A DNA stretch of 64,000 nt. It comes from Clostridiaceae bacterium HFYG-1003. Lineage in GTDB: Bacteria; Bacillota; Clostridia; Clostridiales; Clostridiaceae. Location of the stretch: assembly GCA_024579835.1 (NCBI GenBank), contig CP102060.1, positions 2,641,558 through 2,705,557 of the forward strand, written 5' to 3'. The notes under the pieces are model-generated. The model was not told where the DNA came from. It made no database searches and saw only the letters and a program-made list of their open reading frames with translations. Of this stretch, positions 60,962 to 64,000 are shown in pieces; position 1 is the first letter of the stretch; each line of letters opens with the position of its first letter. The position numbers and the translations under genes were made by a program.

Positions 60962-61546
60962 TTAGCCCACATTGGCATATCGATATACCCGTTTATAGGA
61001 TTTATCCGTTTCCGGCATATACGTAATTGTGAAGCATTCTTCACCGATCTTTTCTCCTGTCTCCACCTGAAAAGAATTGAACTGAATTTTGCTGACGGGA
61101 AATACGGCCTCAACCCGGTATAACCCTGACCCACGTGTTTCGGGAATCGTCCAGCTCTGGCTCGTGGTAATGGTTTCTGATTCAGAAGTAGAAACGCCGA
61201 TCTGAGCGCTGAGTGACACAAAATAGCTCTGGACTCCATAGCTGACCGATCCGCTGGCCTCGAGGGTATTTGTTTTTGAGGTACTCACCCCGATGGTCGT
61301 GGATATTCCATATGTGTGTTGAGTTTGGGTTTCAACGAAAGGTTTCTCTTTATCCGGTGTATCATACGCTGTCATCGTATAATACTTTGTTTTTGCCGGG
61401 TTATAGATCCCTGCAGCATAAGCAGCAGACGAAAAAACCATGGAACAACTGATTCCTAATGCAATAAAATTTCTTATTTTAATTTCATTCTTTCTCCAAT
61501 TGTACGTAATTTTTCTTATTATGTACAAATTATTGCAAGCAGTCAA
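60962..61546 (-). CDS. Small secreted Ser/Thr-rich beta protein with disrupted start
   Basis: The mature part (after the signal FIALGISCSMVFSSAAYA) has alternating Ser/Thr-hydrophobic strands, SGSVSYGVQSYFVSLSAQIG and STSESETITTSQSWTIP, followed by GLYRVEAVFPV. The pattern recalls the membrane-insertion strands of aerolysin/epsilon-toxin-like pore formers, by eye only. The only good ribosome site and ATG (61488) are in a different frame, stopping after four codons. In this frame only a TTG far upstream (61546) or an ATT is available. It may be a one-base-deletion pseudogene, or use a non-standard start. Confidence 0.6.
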   Translation of the reverse strand: MTACNNLYIIRKITYNWRKNEIKIRNFIALGISCSMVFSSAAYAAGIYNPAKTKYYTMTAYDTPDKEKPFVETQTQHTYGISTTIGVSTSKTNTLEASGSVSYGVQSYFVSLSAQIGVSTSESETITTSQSWTIPETRGSGLYRVEAVFPVSKIQFNSFQVETGEKIGEECFTITYMPETDKSYKRVYRYANVG

Positions 61547-61947
61547 TCTATAATGAATGATTTGTTGAAATCCAATTGGATATAATTAATAGTTAATATG
61601 ACTACTTTTTTTGTTTAATGCCATAATCAATTTGGTTCCTTCCCAACGATCCTGATCGTGAAATGAATTTGTGATCTAAAAAATCATTCATTATGTAAAC
61701 ATAACTCAAATCTCAGAAAGCTGCCGACTGATCACGTCCGTAATTGACGGATCGCAAGGTCTATGATGCTACTATGTATTCTATTAAATTGTATGTAATT
61801 TAATATTGAAAAATATTAAGTATATTATTTAATTCCAATAGCTTTTTAGATATTGAAATTAAAAATAAATGTTTTTGTATAATAATCATTTACAATTGGT
61901 GCATTAAATTGTACAATTTTCATAAAAATAATAGGATGTGATTTTTA
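61547..61947. other. AT-rich divergent promoter region
   Basis: About 400 bases of very high A+T. A TATAAT at 61878-61883, with TTGAAA 19 bp upstream, could drive the plus-strand gene. No gene recognised. Confidence 0.5.
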
Positions 61948-62358
61948 ATGAAATTATCCAAGAAAATCATTCTAGCCGGAATGAATGTTCTGACCGCATT
62001 CGTAATCTCAGGAGCTGTTGTTCTGGCAACCCCAATAGTAATTTCACCTTATAAGTCAACTGTTTTATACAAGTCATCCCTCCTGGCAGAGACTGGTACA
62101 ATGACTGGTACGTGGAAGGAATTTTCCGGTGAGGTCTACTCAACATCTGACTGTTCGGTTCGGTTTTCCTCCATGGTCAGCTGGGGGACTGGTTTTCATC
62201 AGGATGTAAACCTTACACTATCCATCGGAGCAGAGTTCTCCAAGGTCGCCACCGATAAAAAAACCATGGCTTGTATATGGAAACTCCGTTTGGAGCCGAC
62301 TCAATGGACCCAGTATTCAGGAGGTTCTGCGAAGGGTTGGATGTGGCTCGATATGTAA
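61948..62358 (+). CDS. Small secreted protein, unknown
   Basis: 136 residues with a signal peptide (about 1-28). The mature part is Ser/Thr/Trp-rich with predicted strands and two cysteines. It has no recognisable family. Its start has a weak AGGATG site. It lies upstream of a large membrane protein and divergent from another small secreted protein, so the two may be related parts of one system. Confidence 0.65.
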   Translation: MKLSKKIILAGMNVLTAFVISGAVVLATPIVISPYKSTVLYKSSLLAETGTMTGTWKEFSGEVYSTSDCSVRFSSMVSWGTGFHQDVNLTLSIGAEFSKVATDKKTMACIWKLRLEPTQWTQYSGGSAKGWMWLDM

Positions 62359-62457
62359 TGATTCGAAAGATAATTGATACTCAACCCCTGAATCCGTCTG
62401 TGTTCTTCAACGTTTCAGGGAAGCCTTTCATCTGATTTTCAATTCTCGGGAGGGATT

Positions 62458-64000
62458 ATGACTTCATTTCATCTTTACGTTAAAACCATCTTCCGCCATC
62501 GAATTCTTTCAATTATCCTGCTTGCGGGAATCATCATTCCCGCCGCATTAATTCTGTTCAGCATCTCCCATTTATTCCCTGAGTTTCGGGATCCGATCCA
62601 GATTCAGCTGATCTTTTTCCAGACCACCCGTATCCTTGTCCTTTCAAACATTCTGTTCGCTTACGAATTTGCCATGCAGGCGAGAAGCCGCCGGATGCTG
62701 GAAACCATCCAGAGCATCGATCGAGGCGTCGAAAAACACTACCGCAAGATCTTTTATGTGTTCCTGTCTTTGGCTTCCCTGCAGTTTCTTCTCTTTGCTT
62801 CCGCTCAGTTGCTGGCCGGCTGGCTGAAGCCTCTCGATCTGTCCAGTGTACTGCATTACTTCCTACGCTCGAATTTTATTTATTACTTCCTCCTGCCGCT
62901 GTTCGGATTTCTCTTCGGGCTGACCTTGTCCTTTCTGAAACAGCGCCTTATGTCGTATCTGGTGATCTTTGGCTTCATCGGTCTGACACTGGATTCGACC
63001 CTGAGCAAGATCGCGCTGATGCCCATTCAGCAGTCCTTGCCATTTTGGATCGAGGATGTCGTCCGGTTGTTCCCTCAGCAAGCTTCACGGCCCTACATTT
63101 ACGGCGTACCTGCCGAGACAGCCGTCCTCTTTCGGGTGCTGTTCTGGTCAGTCCTCCTGGTGACTCTGATCGTCTTCTCAATCCGAAAGTCCCTGAGCTC
63201 TGGGCAGCGCGGGATCAGCCTGGTGCTTTGCGCCGCCTTGGCGGGATCGACTGGATGGATGGCTTTTCGCCCCTCTTCCCTCGTTTCCTACACCACCTCC
63301 ACCCTTCGCGGCATGAGTCACGACCAGCTCTATTATGGCCAGCATTCCGTGATCGATGAACCCGCCAGTTTCCAGATCACACAGTACGATATGGATCTGA
63401 CGATCCGCCATCAGCTCAGCGCCGTGACGAAAGTCGCCTATCACAGCAATGATACCAGTCGGTTCATGAGCTTTACTCTGTATCACGCCTATCAGGTTGA
63501 GCAGATTCTGGATGAAGCTGGAAATCCAGTCCCTTTCCGACAGGAGGGCGACTACATTGACATTACCCGGGAACTGCCGGCAGATGGGTCTCTGTCGTTC
63601 CGTTACTCCGGTTACGCAGAGCGCTTCTACAGCAATGATCAAGGCGTCAATCTCCCTGGGTACCTGCCCTTTTATCCTCACGCCGGCAAGTATCCGGTAT
63701 ATCACATGTCAAGCGTTATGATGATACCGCAGCAGACCGGGAAAACTCAGTTCAATGTACGAATCAGCGGGGTCCCTGACCTGAAAACGAATTTGAAGAA
63801 AGTATCTCAGGACACCTACTCCGGCACTGCTGAATCCGTATCCCTTCAGTCCGGCATGTACGAGACGGCTCAAGTGGGTCCGGTCGTGCTGCATCGGCCT
63901 CGCCTGGAAGGGTATGATTATGAACGGACCCTGGCGGAATCCCTCCTCAACAATCCTGCCCTGGTGAATGGTGAACCCTTGAAACAGGTGACTATTCTTC
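62458..64000 (+). CDS. Large membrane protein with M1-peptidase-like ectodomain, 3' partial
   Basis: Open to the window end: 514 codons seen, with a GGGAGGG site before the ATG. Residues 1 to about 290 have roughly six membrane segments like ABC-2 permeases. The outside part (from about 295: QYDMDLTIRHQLSAVTKVAYHS... FTLYHAYQVEQILDEAGNPVPF) resembles the N-terminal saddle domain of M1 aminopeptidases. The zinc motif would lie beyond the window, so catalysis cannot be judged. Hybrid permease-M1 proteins are known, but the assignment rests on pattern. Confidence 0.7.
   Translation, partial: MTSFHLYVKTIFRHRILSIILLAGIIIPAALILFSISHLFPEFRDPIQIQLIFFQTTRILVLSNILFAYEFAMQARSRRMLETIQSIDRGVEKHYRKIFYVFLSLASLQFLLFASAQLLAGWLKPLDLSSVLHYFLRSNFIYYFLLPLFGFLFGLTLSFLKQRLMSYLVIFGFIGLTLDSTLSKIALMPIQQSLPFWIEDVVRLFPQQASRPYIYGVPAETAVLFRVLFWSVLLVTLIVFSIRKSLSSGQRGISLVLCAALAGSTGWMAFRPSSLVSYTTSTLRGMSHDQLYYGQHSVIDEPASFQITQYDMDLTIRHQLSAVTKVAYHSNDTSRFMSFTLYHAYQVEQILDEAGNPVPFRQEGDYIDITRELPADGSLSFRYSGYAERFYSNDQGVNLPGYLPFYPHAGKYPVYHMSSVMMIPQQTGKTQFNVRISGVPDLKTNLKKVSQDTYSGTAESVSLQSGMYETAQVGPVVLHRPRLEGYDYERTLAESLLNNPALVNGEPLKQVTIL

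Overview
The window looks like chromosome of an anaerobic, GC-rich Firmicute, most likely a clostridial relative. I infer this from the GGAGG-type ribosome sites, the anaerobic early-cobalt corrin pathway, ATP-type PEP carboxykinase, the selenium-dependent-type xanthine dehydrogenase with its YqeB/YqeC/MocA helpers, and a complete anaerobic purine-breakdown locus. No rRNA, tRNA, CRISPR array, phage or intact insertion sequence was recognised. Genus cannot be assigned from sequence alone.

Layout. 1-1.6 kb: the 3' part of pckA and its terminator. 1.7-9.3 kb (minus strand): a tightly overlapping cobalamin operon, cbiD-F-G-H-J-ET-A-C, under a compact cobalamin-riboswitch-like leader with a terminator touching the cbiD start codon. 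9.5-16.2 kb (plus strand): a second, classical cobalamin riboswitch, then a lipoprotein version of the cobalt chelatase CbiK, a lipoprotein with two NEAT-like repeats, an Fe/B12-type ABC importer (binding protein, permease, ATPase with an extra C-terminal domain) and cbiL. 16.3-17.7 kb: secreted alkaline phosphatase. 17.7-19.1 kb: an AT-rich, nearly gene-free island with inverted repeats. 19.1-31.5 kb: unlinked metabolic genes, including a zincin-like metalloprotease, YecE, an amino-acid ABC importer with an M20 amidohydrolase, a MutM-like protein lacking the N-terminal proline, a PPOX-family flavoprotein, a DUF362 ferredoxin, a HAD hydrolase and D-lyxose isomerase.

31.5-53.6 kb is a purine/urate-type catabolic locus. 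On the minus strand, in transcription order: xdhC-like, the sigma-54 activator ygeV, then ygeX, ygeW, ygeY, an unassigned PLP enzyme, arcC, ygfK, ssnA, a Nudix gene, hydA (hydantoinase) and a 2-hydroxyacid dehydrogenase. Divergent on the plus strand: a fused Fe-S/molybdenum xanthine dehydrogenase, yqeC and a mocA-yqeB fusion. ygeX has a textbook -24/-12 sigma-54 promoter. A repeated 15-bp near-palindrome (TTATCATTTTGATAA-like, four copies) occurs only around ygeV, ygeX and xdh, and is my best candidate for the activator's binding site. In outline, the hydroxylase acts on the purine, hydantoinase/SsnA/YgfK act on ring intermediates, YgeX deaminates diaminopropionate, and YgeW plus ArcC would recover ATP through carbamoyl phosphate. 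That scheme comes from the known homologous loci, not from this sequence.

53.7-64 kb: an SGNH hydrolase, a repeat-rich spacer, pyrF-pyrE with an attenuator-like leader, and a probable unrecognised export/secretion system. This last block holds a MacB-type permease, ATPase, adaptor, a 49-codon ORF, a lipoprotein and a small secreted Ser/Thr-rich beta protein whose natural start is out of frame. Divergent to it are a second small secreted protein and a large membrane protein with an M1-peptidase-like ectodomain that runs off the window end. This block and the lipoprotein-chelatase uptake operon are the least-described parts of the window.
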